Shown here: one piece after another, positions 26,087-34,381 of the stretch
How positions within the stretch are numbered: the first letter of the stretch is position 1
Layout of the letters: each line of letters begins with the position of its first letter
The notes under the pieces: model-generated
Seen by the model: only the letters and a program-made list of their open reading frames with translations
What the model was told of the DNA's origin: nothing
Database searches by the model: none
Assembly (NCBI RefSeq): GCF_900167185.1
Contig: NZ_FUWM01000007.1
Span: forward strand, 1 to 64,000
Source: Selenihalanaerobacter shriftii
Lineage (GTDB): Bacteria > Bacillota > Halanaerobiia > Halobacteroidales > Acetohalobiaceae
Reading direction: 5' to 3'
DNA length: 64,000 nt
Position numbers and translations under genes: made by a program

Positions 26087-27202
26087 CTAAAATTTAATCT
26101 CTAATTTAACATCTGCTGCCTTAGGTTTAAATTTATCTAATAAATTATCTTCTTTAGAATCATCCTCATCTGCCAATTGATAACCTAATTTAACTTTAGT
26201 ATCTTCATTTACATTTAAATCAAGTCCTAAATCTAATAAATCTGATTTAAAATTAGGGTCACTACCATCTGTTCCTTGAATACCTGAAGTAGACGTATCA
26301 TCTACCATGGTATAAATAGCCCTTAATTTAGCAAAATCACTAAGCCCTAATTCAATACCAGCAGAACTAGATTTCATATCATCGGAATTCTCAACCTGAT
26401 ACTGAACAGTTATCTTTTCAGAATTATTATTATACTCTAATCCTACAGCTGTTGTAAAAAATTCATCGTTAGATGCTGATTCTTCTTCTAAATAATCAGC
26501 AAATATCTTAGTTTTATCTGAGGTTTGATAATCAATTCCTATCTTTTGAATATTGTCCGTAAAGGTCTGTTCTCCTTCCAAATTATCAACTTCATTTTCA
26601 TTCATGCTTTCTTCTAAATTAGATTTGTAATTTGACCATTCATCTTCATTATCAGTCACAAATGTAGATTTCTCATTAGCTAAATAATAACCTGCATTTA
26701 AATTTAACTTTTTATTTAAATTATAATCTATTGACAAACCCAATTCCTGTTCTAATTCCGGTTCCATAGATACATTTAAATCTTCTTTTTTTGTCATCTG
26801 ATAGCTGCTATCCATTAATACTCCTGGTAAAATAGCTAACTCTAAACCTACCTCTTTTCGAATTAAAACTCGCTCATTAGCAGATAAATCAACTTTACTA
26901 TCTAATTTCTCATGACTTTTATAAAATGTTATTCCCTTAACAAATTTATTATCATCATTCTTCTTACTTCTAAGATTTTCTCTTTCTTTAACTAATTTAT
27001 TTTGATGATTCAAATTTTTTAACCAAGCACCTAACTCTGAAGATATCTCTAAATTAAATTGTTTATTAACTGAAGTTATTAATTTCCTTTTTAAATTAGC
27101 TTGAAACAGGGATGAGGACCCTAAATCAGGTGTCCGTGCCCACGTAGACAATGAAACCAATAATATCAATATAATAATTACTAAAACATAATATTTTTTC
27201 AT
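26087..27202 (-). CDS. Predicted outer-membrane beta-barrel protein, unknown
   Basis: 371 residues. Signal peptide (MKKYYVLVIIILILLVSLST to WA), a basic stretch up to about 100, then alternating strands with acidic turns (ELGLSIDYNLNKKLNLNAGYY, split here; KIFADYLEEES; VKLGYQLADEDDS). It ends in a terminal phenylalanine (DVKLEIKF), the usual C-terminal barrel signal. It resembles the barrel half of the OmpM-like protein upstream in style but lacks an SLH domain. A small porin is the simplest reading. The gene follows ompM after a terminator. Confidence 0.68.
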   Translation of the reverse strand: MKKYYVLVIIILILLVSLSTWARTPDLGSSSLFQANLKRKLITSVNKQFNLEISSELGAWLKNLNHQNKLVKERENLRSKKNDDNKFVKGITFYKSHEKLDSKVDLSANERVLIRKEVGLELAILPGVLMDSSYQMTKKEDLNVSMEPELEQELGLSIDYNLNKKLNLNAGYYLANEKSTFVTDNEDEWSNYKSNLEESMNENEVDNLEGEQTFTDNIQKIGIDYQTSDKTKIFADYLEEESASNDEFFTTAVGLEYNNNSEKITVQYQVENSDDMKSSSAGIELGLSDFAKLRAIYTMVDDTSTSGIQGTDGSDPNFKSDLLDLGLDLNVNEDTKVKLGYQLADEDDSKEDNLLDKFKPKAADVKLEIKF

Positions 27203-27310
27203 AATATTTGATCCCCTGAGGACCTTTCATCCCTCCTTTCTTAATTTGCATCTATTCTTCTATTTATTATATGTATATATTCTATAAAAAATTGCGAATA
27301 CCTTCATAAT

Positions 27311-27343
27311 ATAAAAAAAGACCTCCGGGAAATCCCGAAGGCC
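27311..27343 (-). terminator. Intrinsic terminator of the ompM-like gene
   Basis: Minus-strand stem CCTTCGGGA with TCCCGGAGG, followed by TTTTTTTAT, 36-68 bases after the stop at 27379. A textbook form. Confidence 0.9.
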
Positions 27344-27378
27344 TTAATTCTAAGCTAAGTCTATAGTTAAGTTTCTAA

Positions 27379-29103
27379 TTAAAACTTAACCTTGAACTCT
27401 CCATTAATAGACTCTGCTCTATAGTTATTAGTTGTAGTTGTATTATCTTCAAAGTCTAATACTCTATAGTCAACTCCTACAGAAGTATTATCAGTTAACT
27501 TGTGGTCAGTACCTACTGCATAGTATTCTCTTTCAGTATCTGCTGTTCCATCTTCAGTTTCAAACTGAACATCAGCAGTTAAGGCAGTAGCTTCAGTAAG
27601 TGCTAATTTATTTCTAACGTCTAGAGTAGTAGTCTCTACTCCGTTATCAATATCTTCTAACTCATAGTTAGCAACAGTAGTTAACTTATCATTTAACAAC
27701 TTAGCGTCTACACCAGCTTTAACAGTTTCAACGTCATTATTGTTATCAGAGTCAGCTAACTCATAGCTAGCCATTACATTAGTGTTAGAAGTTAGAGCAT
27801 ACTTAGCTCCTAATTCTGTAGTTAAGATTTCATCATTAGCAATTTGATCATCTTCATCTTCTACATTAGCGAATACGTTAAGCTCAGGAGTTACATTCAT
27901 ATCTCCAGAAACTCTATATCCTTTAATACCTGGTTCATAGTCTTCTTTATCATCATAAATATCGTCGTCACCTTTGAAGTCATTATACCCATCAAAGTTC
28001 TCTCCAACTTTCTTGTAACCAACAGCTGCATTAACAGCTCCTACTTTAGTAGAAAATTCACCATCCACTAAGTAGTTATCTTCTAAGTTATTATCATATT
28101 CGAAGTACTTAACATCAGAACTAACTTGTGGAAGTAAATCAGTCTTAGCAGTTACACCATAAACTGCATCGTCATTAGCTTGGTAGTATTCACCAGTTAA
28201 GTCAACACCAGCGATATTTCTAGCTACCTTAGCAGCTTTAAGCTCGTTAGCATTAGTAGCATCATCATCTTGACCTCTAAATACGAAAAGATCAGTTCCT
28301 AGTGCTTTACCAGTTACTTCTACACCTTCTACGTCTTCATCATCATAGAAGAAATTAGCTAAGTGATAATCTGCAAAGTCACCAGCTTTGAATCCAAAGC
28401 TTGGAGTGTCAATTGCTAATAAAGCATCATCTAACTTAAATGCCGGTGCATCAGTAGCAGGTTCACCTGCCCAGTCAATACCATTAGCAAAACTATCAGC
28501 CATTGTGTCTAAAGTTAAGTTAACAGTAGTATCCTCATCAACGATAGTCTCAATATTAAAGTCTAACTCCTGCTTAAATTCTTTCTGAGCTGGAGCATCA
28601 TCATCTAAAGTGTCATCCCAATCTTCCCAATACTGACCATCTTCAGTATTTGCAGTTCCAAAGTCAGGATTTCCTTCTAAATTAGTGTCAGTGAAGATAG
28701 TATTTGCTTCACCACTGATTCTTACATTAAGTCCTTTGTCTTCTAAAGCAGTAACTCTCTTATCTAAAGCAGCTAATTCATTCTTGAATTCAGTTTTTAA
28801 AGCTTCTACATCTTTAGCTACTGCAGCTTGCTGCTCAGAAGTTAATTGATCTTGGATATCCTCATTTTCTAATTGAGCAGAAAGTCTAGCAGCAATTACT
28901 GCCATTTGATATCTAGTTAATTTTTCGTCACCTCTAAATGTTCCATCTTCAAACCCTGTTATAATTCCTAGTTCACTTGCTTCTGTAATTGCGTCATAAG
29001 CCCAATGATCAGTTGGCACATCACTGAATGGATTTGCCATTACCGGTGCAGTTAATGCGAATAACATTACTACAGCCAATAGAATAGATACTTTCTTTTT
29101 CAT
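27379..29103 (-). CDS. ompM: OmpM-like SLH-domain outer-membrane porin
   Basis: 574 residues. After the signal peptide (to VMA) an SLH domain spans about 24-75 (NPFSDVPTDHWAYDAITEAS, GFEDGTFRGDEKLTRYQMAV). A coiled coil follows at about 80-128, then a long barrel region rich in Asp and Asn ending in phenylalanine (GEFKVKF). This is the layout of OmpM in diderm Bacillota: the SLH domain holds modified peptidoglycan and the barrel sits in the outer membrane, tying the two together. Many acidic residues suit a salt-adapted host. AGGGGG ribosome site, a leader of about 300 bases, a strong promoter and a strong terminator suggest a single-gene, highly expressed unit. Confidence 0.92.
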   Translation of the reverse strand: MKKKVSILLAVVMLFALTAPVMANPFSDVPTDHWAYDAITEASELGIITGFEDGTFRGDEKLTRYQMAVIAARLSAQLENEDIQDQLTSEQQAAVAKDVEALKTEFKNELAALDKRVTALEDKGLNVRISGEANTIFTDTNLEGNPDFGTANTEDGQYWEDWDDTLDDDAPAQKEFKQELDFNIETIVDEDTTVNLTLDTMADSFANGIDWAGEPATDAPAFKLDDALLAIDTPSFGFKAGDFADYHLANFFYDDEDVEGVEVTGKALGTDLFVFRGQDDDATNANELKAAKVARNIAGVDLTGEYYQANDDAVYGVTAKTDLLPQVSSDVKYFEYDNNLEDNYLVDGEFSTKVGAVNAAVGYKKVGENFDGYNDFKGDDDIYDDKEDYEPGIKGYRVSGDMNVTPELNVFANVEDEDDQIANDEILTTELGAKYALTSNTNVMASYELADSDNNNDVETVKAGVDAKLLNDKLTTVANYELEDIDNGVETTTLDVRNKLALTEATALTADVQFETEDGTADTEREYYAVGTDHKLTDNTSVGVDYRVLDFEDNTTTTNNYRAESINGEFKVKF

Positions 29104-29405
29104 TTGTAAATCCCCCTAGATTATTTGTTAGTTTAGTTTTTAGTTTGATTCTTAGTTTGATTTTTGGTTTATATCTACTCTACTTTAGCTCTTCGCAGTT
29201 TACATAATCAGGGGAAGTTCAAAAATGAGTGACCGTGTTTCCTCATCTCTTATTATTTCCCTAACTTATGTTCACTTCTATCCAGCTAAAGTATTTCGAA
29301 ATAGTTCATTCTTAAATTACAGCACCCAGGCTATCTATGGGGTTCACCTCCTTTCTGCCTGAATTAACCTACTTTAAGAATGAAAACTTTATTAACTATT
29401 ATAAA
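29104..29405 (-). promoter_or_regulatory. Long structured leader of the ompM-like mRNA
   Basis: About 300 bases separate the predicted transcription start (near 29405) and the ATG at 29103. The leader contains a full-length Shine-Dalgarno without a start codon (29345-29356), a CAGGC/GCCTG pair around it, and CTTTAGCT/AGCTAAAG arms about 90 bases apart. No reading frame of note. It probably controls translation or mRNA stability. Confidence 0.5.
29345..29356 (-). promoter_or_regulatory. Start-less perfect Shine-Dalgarno (AGAAAGGAGGTG) in the leader
   Basis: On the minus strand AGAAAGGAGGTG is complementary to the whole 16S rRNA tail (CACCTCCTTTCT). No ATG, GTG or TTG follows at working distance; only an ATA lies there, opening an eight-codon frame. 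A standby ribosome site is the simplest idea. Confidence 0.55.
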
Positions 29406-29441
29406 TGAAACATTATAAATACAAAGTCAATATACTTTCAA
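29405..29441 (-). promoter_or_regulatory. Promoter of the ompM-like gene
   Basis: TTGAAA (29436-29441) and TATAAT (29412-29417) on the minus strand, 18 bases apart. The stretch 29442-29683 upstream is very AT-rich and shows no gene. Confidence 0.7.
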
Positions 29442-29683
29442 AAAGTGTCTTAATCACCAGTTACAATTTATGTAACCCGTTTACTTTCTCTGTATTTTAT
29501 TGACTATATTTAACTTGCTATTTTATTTATTCTACTTTTTTCGACATATTCCTGCAAAAAAATTTAAGCAAAATCTGGTAATTGATTTTATTACAATTTT
29601 TTATTTAATATTTAATTCTTCCTCACTTTATTTATTCAACTATTTCCTCTTAAATCCTCTTGGTAAGATTATGTAAATAGGAA

Positions 29684-29707
29684 AAGACCTCTTTAATAAG
29701 AGGTCTT
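29684..29707 (-). terminator. Intrinsic terminator of the small SLH gene
   Basis: AAGACCTCTT and AAGAGGTCTT pair perfectly over ten bases with a four-base loop, followed on the minus strand by TTTTCC. It lies 28 bases after the stop at 29735. Confidence 0.85.
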
Positions 29708-29734
29708 TAGAAATAATATGTATTCAGTTAAAAA

Positions 29735-30187
29735 TTAATTAGAAGCTGCTGCTATTATAGCTATTACTATTGCAGCTATACTTAACTTATTATTCGTTTC
29801 TGATTTCTTCTTAAGAGTATTAATATCTGACTTATTCTGTTCTACTTCTGCCTTAACTAGCTCTAACTCTTGAGAAAATTCAGTTTCTAAGGCACTTAAC
29901 ATCTGTTGAACCTCTTTTTTCTGTCCGTCACTTAACTGAGCAGACTTCTTTTCTACCATATCTGCAATTCTAGCTGTAGTAACAGCCATTTCATAGCGAG
30001 TCATAGATTCCTCTCCATTGAAGTCACCTTCAGGAGTACCCTCCATAAGACCTAGCTCTGCTACTTTAGAAATTGCATCATACGCCCAATGTCCTAATGG
30101 AACATCAGTAAAAGGGTTAGCTGCTAATACTGGCATTGCAACTGTTAATAACATAATAAACGTTAACAACAAGGCTATTCTCTTCAT
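29735..30187 (-). CDS. Small SLH-domain protein with coiled coil and C-terminal membrane helix
   Basis: 150 residues. Signal peptide to VLA, one SLH domain (NPFTDVPLGHWAYDAISKVA, DFNGEESMTRYEMAV), a coiled coil at about 80-125, and a C-terminal hydrophobic helix (KLSIAAIVIAIIAAAS). The first 90 residues closely parallel the ompM-like protein, but the barrel is replaced by a membrane anchor. It could bind wall polymer and a membrane at the same time. ATG at 30187 with GGAGGG six bases away; the preceding in-frame TTG is poorer. Confidence 0.85.
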   Translation of the reverse strand: MKRIALLLTFIMLLTVAMPVLAANPFTDVPLGHWAYDAISKVAELGLMEGTPEGDFNGEESMTRYEMAVTTARIADMVEKKSAQLSDGQKKEVQQMLSALETEFSQELELVKAEVEQNKSDINTLKKKSETNNKLSIAAIVIAIIAAASN

Positions 30188-30260
30188 CAAATTCCCTCCT
30201 CACTAATAATATGCTTGATATTTAATTTCTATATTCAACTTAAAATACCTTTTATTTAAA

Positions 30261-30284
30261 CAAATAATAATAAATTATTATTTG
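30261..30284 (-). terminator. AT-rich hairpin overlapping the YqgF-like stop
   Basis: CAAATAATAAT and ATTATTATTTG pair over 11 bases. All-AT stem apart from its ends, so termination is uncertain. Confidence 0.35.
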
Positions 30285-30676
30285 CCTTTATTTAAATATC
30301 GTTCAATTAAAATCACAGCTACATAGTCATCAACTGGACAAGGAGGAGTTTGGAATGAAGTAGGAATAAATCTACGCCAACCTTGAGGTGGATTCTTCTG
30401 CCAATAAAGTTCTCTTGCTTCTAAAGTTGAATTGGTCTCATCTACCTCTTCAATCCTAACCTCTTTTCTATAGCTTTTTTTAAATTTATTAATTATATCT
30501 TGTGATAACGTTCCATCTCCAATAACTATAAGGTCAATTTGATGAGTACTTAATAATTCTTTAACCATCTCAACTAAATTACTAGTTTCCACTACCTCTT
30601 TTTTTATTATAACGTCAGTTTCTTCAGTTAATGCTAAACCACACTTTTCTCTACCAGGATCTATACCTAAAATCAA
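30278..30676 (-). CDS. YqgF/RuvC-like RNase H-fold protein
   Basis: 132 residues. MILGIDPGREKCGLAL is the first strand and loop of RuvC/YqgF-type nuclease folds with the leading Asp, and the later ERYL and DDYVAVILI helix supplies a second acidic site. The YqgF family processes pre-16S rRNA or resolves junctions, but this protein is divergent and its activity is unproven. It is immediately after the DUF3084 gene (8-bp gap), a pairing I also associate with cyanobacteria. TTG start with GAGGTGAT. Confidence 0.75.
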   Translation of the reverse strand: MILGIDPGREKCGLALTEETDVIIKKEVVETSNLVEMVKELLSTHQIDLIVIGDGTLSQDIINKFKKSYRKEVRIEEVDETNSTLEARELYWQKNPPQGWRRFIPTSFQTPPCPVDDYVAVILIERYLNKGK

Positions 30677-30684
30677 TTATTATA

Positions 30685-31920
30685 TCACCTCGCTAAAGAC
30701 CGAACTACAAACTTAATATTTGAGGTTAAAGAATCACTACGCCAAATATCTTCTTTGGCTACTACTTTTATTTGAACAGGCTTTTCTAACTTCTGTAATT
30801 TATTAAATAAGGAATAAAAACGACTGAAATTTAAATTACCTACTTTTCCTTGTGAGTTAGGAATTAATCCATCTTTAATTGCTTGATTATTAATTTCAGT
30901 TAAGAAAGATTCCAATTCATCTTCTAAATCTTGTAAAGAATCTATATTATTTATCTGCTTTCTAGATATTAACTGATTTTGACGATATACTTGATGATCT
31001 TCATATAATTTAAACCTAGCCAATACTTCTTCATCTTTTAGAGTATTTTTTTGAGCAATTAATCTAACTACCATTTGTTGATCTTGCTGTCTTAAAGTTT
31101 TAGCCACCCTAAGTAAGTCATCTTCATACATCTTTATGACTCTATCATCTTCATTCTCCTTAATTCCTTTTTTAACAGCTGCTTGGTTTGCTTTCATAAT
31201 GAATTTATCTAAACTTTCGACTGTAATCTTATCAGACTTACCTGCCTGAATAGCCTTAGAATAAATTATTTCACCTTTTTGATAGACTATATCTCCCGTC
31301 ATTGAATTGAGGTACTTTTGACCTACAAATTTCAGACTATACGAAAGATCATCTACCCGTTTTTCTAAATTCTCCTTCTGTTTATTCAAATCTTTAATCT
31401 TACCTTCTAAAGATTTAACTTCCTGTCCTAAATCATCAACCTTATTTAATAAATCCTTCTTTACTTTTGTTAGTCTTTCTAATTCTTTTTGCGATTTTTT
31501 TAATTTTTCTTTAGCAGATTTATATTCATCAATTGTTTGTTGTAGCTGTTTTTGAATATTTCCCTTCTGCTTCTTTAAATTATTCAACTCTTTACCTTTA
31601 GCATCAATTTCACCTTGCATCTCGCTTAGCCTATCATCCTTAACTTCAACTTTTCTCGATAACGTATTCAATTCCTTAACCATAGCCTCCATATTAAAGA
31701 GCGCCATTCTTACTCCCCGCGAAGTAATCAATAAGAAGGTAATAGTAATTGTTGTAATTAAAATCCCCGTTAAAATAGTCACTAAAATAGAAGTATGTTT
31801 AGGTCGTAATCCAAATAATGATAACCTTTTACGTCCTACTTTCATCCCAATTTGATCACCAATATATGCTATTAGTCCACTAATAATAATTAAAATAATA
31901 AATAATAGAGTGATATCCAT
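30685..31920 (-). CDS. DUF3084 membrane coiled-coil protein
   Basis: 411 residues. Two transmembrane helices at about 3-23 and 45-66 with a basic loop between (GMKVGRKRLSLFGLRPKHTS) are followed by a coiled coil from about 75 to 195. A folded C-terminal domain with VYRQNQLISRK and VVAKEDIWRSD ends the protein. This matches DUF3084 proteins, whose function is unknown. The basic DUF3084 loop after the first helix is the clearest landmark. It lies between the lpt permease and the YqgF-like gene, suggesting an envelope role. Strong GGAGG ribosome site. Confidence 0.82.
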   Translation of the reverse strand: MDITLLFIILIIISGLIAYIGDQIGMKVGRKRLSLFGLRPKHTSILVTILTGILITTITITFLLITSRGVRMALFNMEAMVKELNTLSRKVEVKDDRLSEMQGEIDAKGKELNNLKKQKGNIQKQLQQTIDEYKSAKEKLKKSQKELERLTKVKKDLLNKVDDLGQEVKSLEGKIKDLNKQKENLEKRVDDLSYSLKFVGQKYLNSMTGDIVYQKGEIIYSKAIQAGKSDKITVESLDKFIMKANQAAVKKGIKENEDDRVIKMYEDDLLRVAKTLRQQDQQMVVRLIAQKNTLKDEEVLARFKLYEDHQVYRQNQLISRKQINNIDSLQDLEDELESFLTEINNQAIKDGLIPNSQGKVGNLNFSRFYSLFNKLQKLEKPVQIKVVAKEDIWRSDSLTSNIKFVVRSLAR

Positions 31921-31968
31921 ACTACTACCTCCTTACTGGTTAGGTATTCTTGAGAATGTCTATATCAT

Positions 31969-31998
31969 CTTTATCGTGTAGTCCTTTATCGTGTAGTC
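31969..31998. repeat. Perfect 15-bp tandem duplication across the lptF/G stop codon
   Basis: CTTTATCGTGTAGTC occurs twice in direct succession (31969-31983, 31984-31998). The second copy contains the TAA stop of the permease gene, so the duplication does not change the protein. Confidence 0.8.
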
Positions 31999-33080
31999 TT
32001 AATAACTAGCCCTATTCCTACTATAGTAAAGATTATATTCTGCAACCATGCTCCTATAGCTGGTGCTAGAGTGCCTGCTTGACCTAATGTAGACCCAATA
32101 GTCATGAAAGTGTAATAAATAAAGATAATAACTATACTTAATCCTAATCCAATAGATGCTCCAGAACGATTAGGTTGCAACCCTAAAGGGGCACCTACTA
32201 AAGCAAAGATAAAACATGAAAAAGGAATTGCATATCGCTGATGGTATAAGACTCTTAAAGAAGCTGTATCTCTCCCCTCTTCTTCTCGCAGTTTTATATA
32301 CTTATCTAATTCATTTAAACTCATTTCATCAGGTTCCTTTTGGGCTCTAGTCATCTGCTTAGGTTCTCTATTTAATTTCTTTACAAAATATTTATTAAAT
32401 TCCATAGTAGGTACTCGCTCTTTAGAACTGGTATTATAAATGATTCCATCAATAAATTGCCATTGTTTATCAGTCCATTTAGCCTTATTAGCCTCAATTA
32501 CCTGCACTACTTTACCATTACTATAATCTTGAAATGTTACATCTTGCATAGTCATAGTTGACCCATCAAAAGTGTAAGCATAAAAAATATAATCTATTTT
32601 CCCAGTCTTAGGATCAATTGGAGTAATCCGTAGATGTTTTTGAGTAGTCGGCATCTTCTCTCGATGTTTTACATCCCAAGTTATTTTTCGATACATATCT
32701 TGACTATTAGGAACTACTGTTTCATTTAATACAATAGTTAAACCACTAATTAAAAAAGCAATAATTAAGACGGGAATTATTAACCTAATAAAACTAACAC
32801 CACCAGCCCTTAGGGCAACTACTTCACTATCTCCAGAAAGTCGACCAAAAGATAAAAGAGTAGCCAATAACATAGCCATAGGAAAAGTTAACACTATTAC
32901 CTCTGGTAGACTTAAAAAGAATAATTTACCAGCAGTACCTATAGAAACTCCCCACTCTATCATTAAATCTGCTAACTCAAATAAGATATCAGTTCCAACG
33001 AAGAGACTGGTAAAAGCAAAAACTCCAAAAAATAATGGTGCCATTAATTCTTTAATTATATATTTATCTATTATCTTCAT
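31986..33080 (-). CDS. LptF/LptG family LPS export permease
   Basis: 364 residues. Three N-terminal helices (about 15-35, 55-80, 100-122), a periplasmic domain of about 150 residues, then three C-terminal helices. KIIDKYIIKELMAPLFFG, GRLSGDSEVVALRAGGVS and SCFIFALVGAPLGLQ are landmarks; the latter two face the ATPase. With LptB it should extract LPS from the inner membrane. Only one such gene is present, where E. coli uses an LptF-LptG pair, so the protein may act as a homodimer or have a partner elsewhere. The stop codon lies in a tandem duplication. Confidence 0.93.
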   Translation of the reverse strand: MKIIDKYIIKELMAPLFFGVFAFTSLFVGTDILFELADLMIEWGVSIGTAGKLFFLSLPEVIVLTFPMAMLLATLLSFGRLSGDSEVVALRAGGVSFIRLIIPVLIIAFLISGLTIVLNETVVPNSQDMYRKITWDVKHREKMPTTQKHLRITPIDPKTGKIDYIFYAYTFDGSTMTMQDVTFQDYSNGKVVQVIEANKAKWTDKQWQFIDGIIYNTSSKERVPTMEFNKYFVKKLNREPKQMTRAQKEPDEMSLNELDKYIKLREEEGRDTASLRVLYHQRYAIPFSCFIFALVGAPLGLQPNRSGASIGLGLSIVIIFIYYTFMTIGSTLGQAGTLAPAIGAWLQNIIFTIVGIGLVIKTTR

Positions 33081-33089
33081 CCTGTCACC

Positions 33090-33806
33090 TCACATTTGAA
33101 ACTTATCTCCTAAATAAAACTTTTTAGCTAACTCACTACTGGCTATCTCCTCTGATGTACCAGATAAAAGTATTTCACCCTCATGCATAATATAAGCTCG
33201 ATCTGTAATTTCTAGAGTCTCTCGAACACTATGATCTGTAATTAAAACGCCTAACCCTTTTTCTTTTAAATAAGAAACAATTTCTTGAATATCACTTACC
33301 GCAATCGGGTCCACCCCAGCGAACGGCTCATCCAAAAGAATATATTCAGGCTTAGTAGCTAAAGCTCTAGCTATTTCAACCCTCCTACGTTCTCCACCAG
33401 AAAGTGTATAACCTTTTTGATCTCGAATATTTTGAATATCAAATTCATTTAATAAAGATTCTACTATTTCCATATTATCCTCTTCGCGGTCTATCATTTC
33501 TAAAATAGCTAATATATTTTCTTCTACCGTCAGTTTTCTAAAGACTGATGCTTCCTGTGCTAAATATCCAATCCCTGCCCTAGCCCTTTTATGCATAGAT
33601 AGTTTAGTAATATTTTCATCTTTAAGATAAACTTCTCCTTGATTAGGTCTAACTAAACCTACTACCATATAAAAGGTAGTAGTCTTTCCCGCACCATTAG
33701 GCCCTAAAATCCCAACTATCTCTCCAGGATTAACAGTAAAACTAACATCCTCTACTACATTTACCTTATTATATGTTTTGACTAAATTTTCAGCTCTAAT
33801 TGTCAT
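33090..33806 (-). CDS. lptB: LPS export ATPase LptB
   Basis: 238 residues. Walker [10 protein letters not shown] at about 34-42, [18 protein letters not shown] in the Q-loop region (LptB-specific), signature [18 protein letters not shown], Walker [17 protein letters not shown] and the switch DHSVRETL. It drives the Lpt bridge from the cytoplasm. The ATG overlaps the stop of lptA (TAATG) and precedes the permease gene by 9 bp. Confidence 0.97.
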   Translation of the reverse strand: MTIRAENLVKTYNKVNVVEDVSFTVNPGEIVGILGPNGAGKTTTFYMVVGLVRPNQGEVYLKDENITKLSMHKRARAGIGYLAQEASVFRKLTVEENILAILEMIDREEDNMEIVESLLNEFDIQNIRDQKGYTLSGGERRRVEIARALATKPEYILLDEPFAGVDPIAVSDIQEIVSYLKEKGLGVLITDHSVRETLEITDRAYIMHEGEILLSGTSEEIASSELAKKFYLGDKFQM

Positions 33807-34381
33807 TACTTTTTCTCTCCTGAATTTTGATTTTTAGAAGGTAAAGTAAGTTTAGTTCTTCCTATTGAATTTATCTTCTCTGTTTTAAGATTAATGATAA
33901 CTTTATCACCAGTTAACCTTCTATCTTGATCAATAACTACTACTTGACCAGTTAATACAGCTTGATCCTTCTGATTTAAAAATCGCAATTGGTTAGCATC
34001 TGCTACTAACTTCTTAGATTCCATGTGAGCATTACTTGGAATAAAAAGCTCTTCCTTAGCAAAATCAATTTCAAATTTACTACCTGTTACTCTCCAACCT
34101 TGACTATTTAAAATAGGGTTTCCTATTAATTCTCCAGTTTCAGTAGAATTATTTAACCAGAATTTATCACCTGTCATTCTACCTTGATTACTATTAACTT
34201 TAACATCACCTTTAGCTACTAACTTATCATTCTCTAAAGTCATCTGATTAGCTAAAATTTCAAATTCATCTTTTGTCGCTTCCTTAGCTGTAATTGACGG
34301 TGTCCATCCCATATTAACAATTAATAAACTAATTAAGACTATAACTAAACCTATACTTTTTTTATTAAAAGTCAACCTCAT
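33806..34381 (-). CDS. lptA: LPS transport periplasmic protein LptA (OstA-like)
   Basis: 191 residues. A signal helix (about 12-27) is followed by OstA-type repeats ([39 protein letters not shown]). These form the beta-jellyroll that carries LPS across the periplasm. I use the ATG at 34381 (AAAGG six bases upstream) rather than the GTG at 34384. The reading frame starts within the end of lptC, so the two are translationally coupled. Confidence 0.92.
   Translation of the reverse strand: MRLTFNKKSIGLVIVLISLLIVNMGWTPSITAKEATKDEFEILANQMTLENDKLVAKGDVKVNSNQGRMTGDKFWLNNSTETGELIGNPILNSQGWRVTGSKFEIDFAKEELFIPSNAHMESKKLVADANQLRFLNQKDQAVLTGQVVVIDQDRRLTGDKVIINLKTEKINSIGRTKLTLPSKNQNSGEKK

Noticed and set aside
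27203-27245. Leader peptide upstream of the orphan barrel gene, with its own AAAGGAGGG site
   Set aside because: A frame of about 33 codons exists but overlaps the gene out of frame and has no recognisable content; too weak to list.
29319-29362. Fragment of a 16S rRNA gene, because of CACCTCCTTTCT on the plus strand
   Set aside because: Only the tail-like dozen bases match; the surrounding sequence is not rRNA.
29104-29405. Cyclic-di-GMP or other known riboswitch in the ompM leader
   Set aside because: I could not find the conserved core of any riboswitch class that I know; the leader is reported only as structured.
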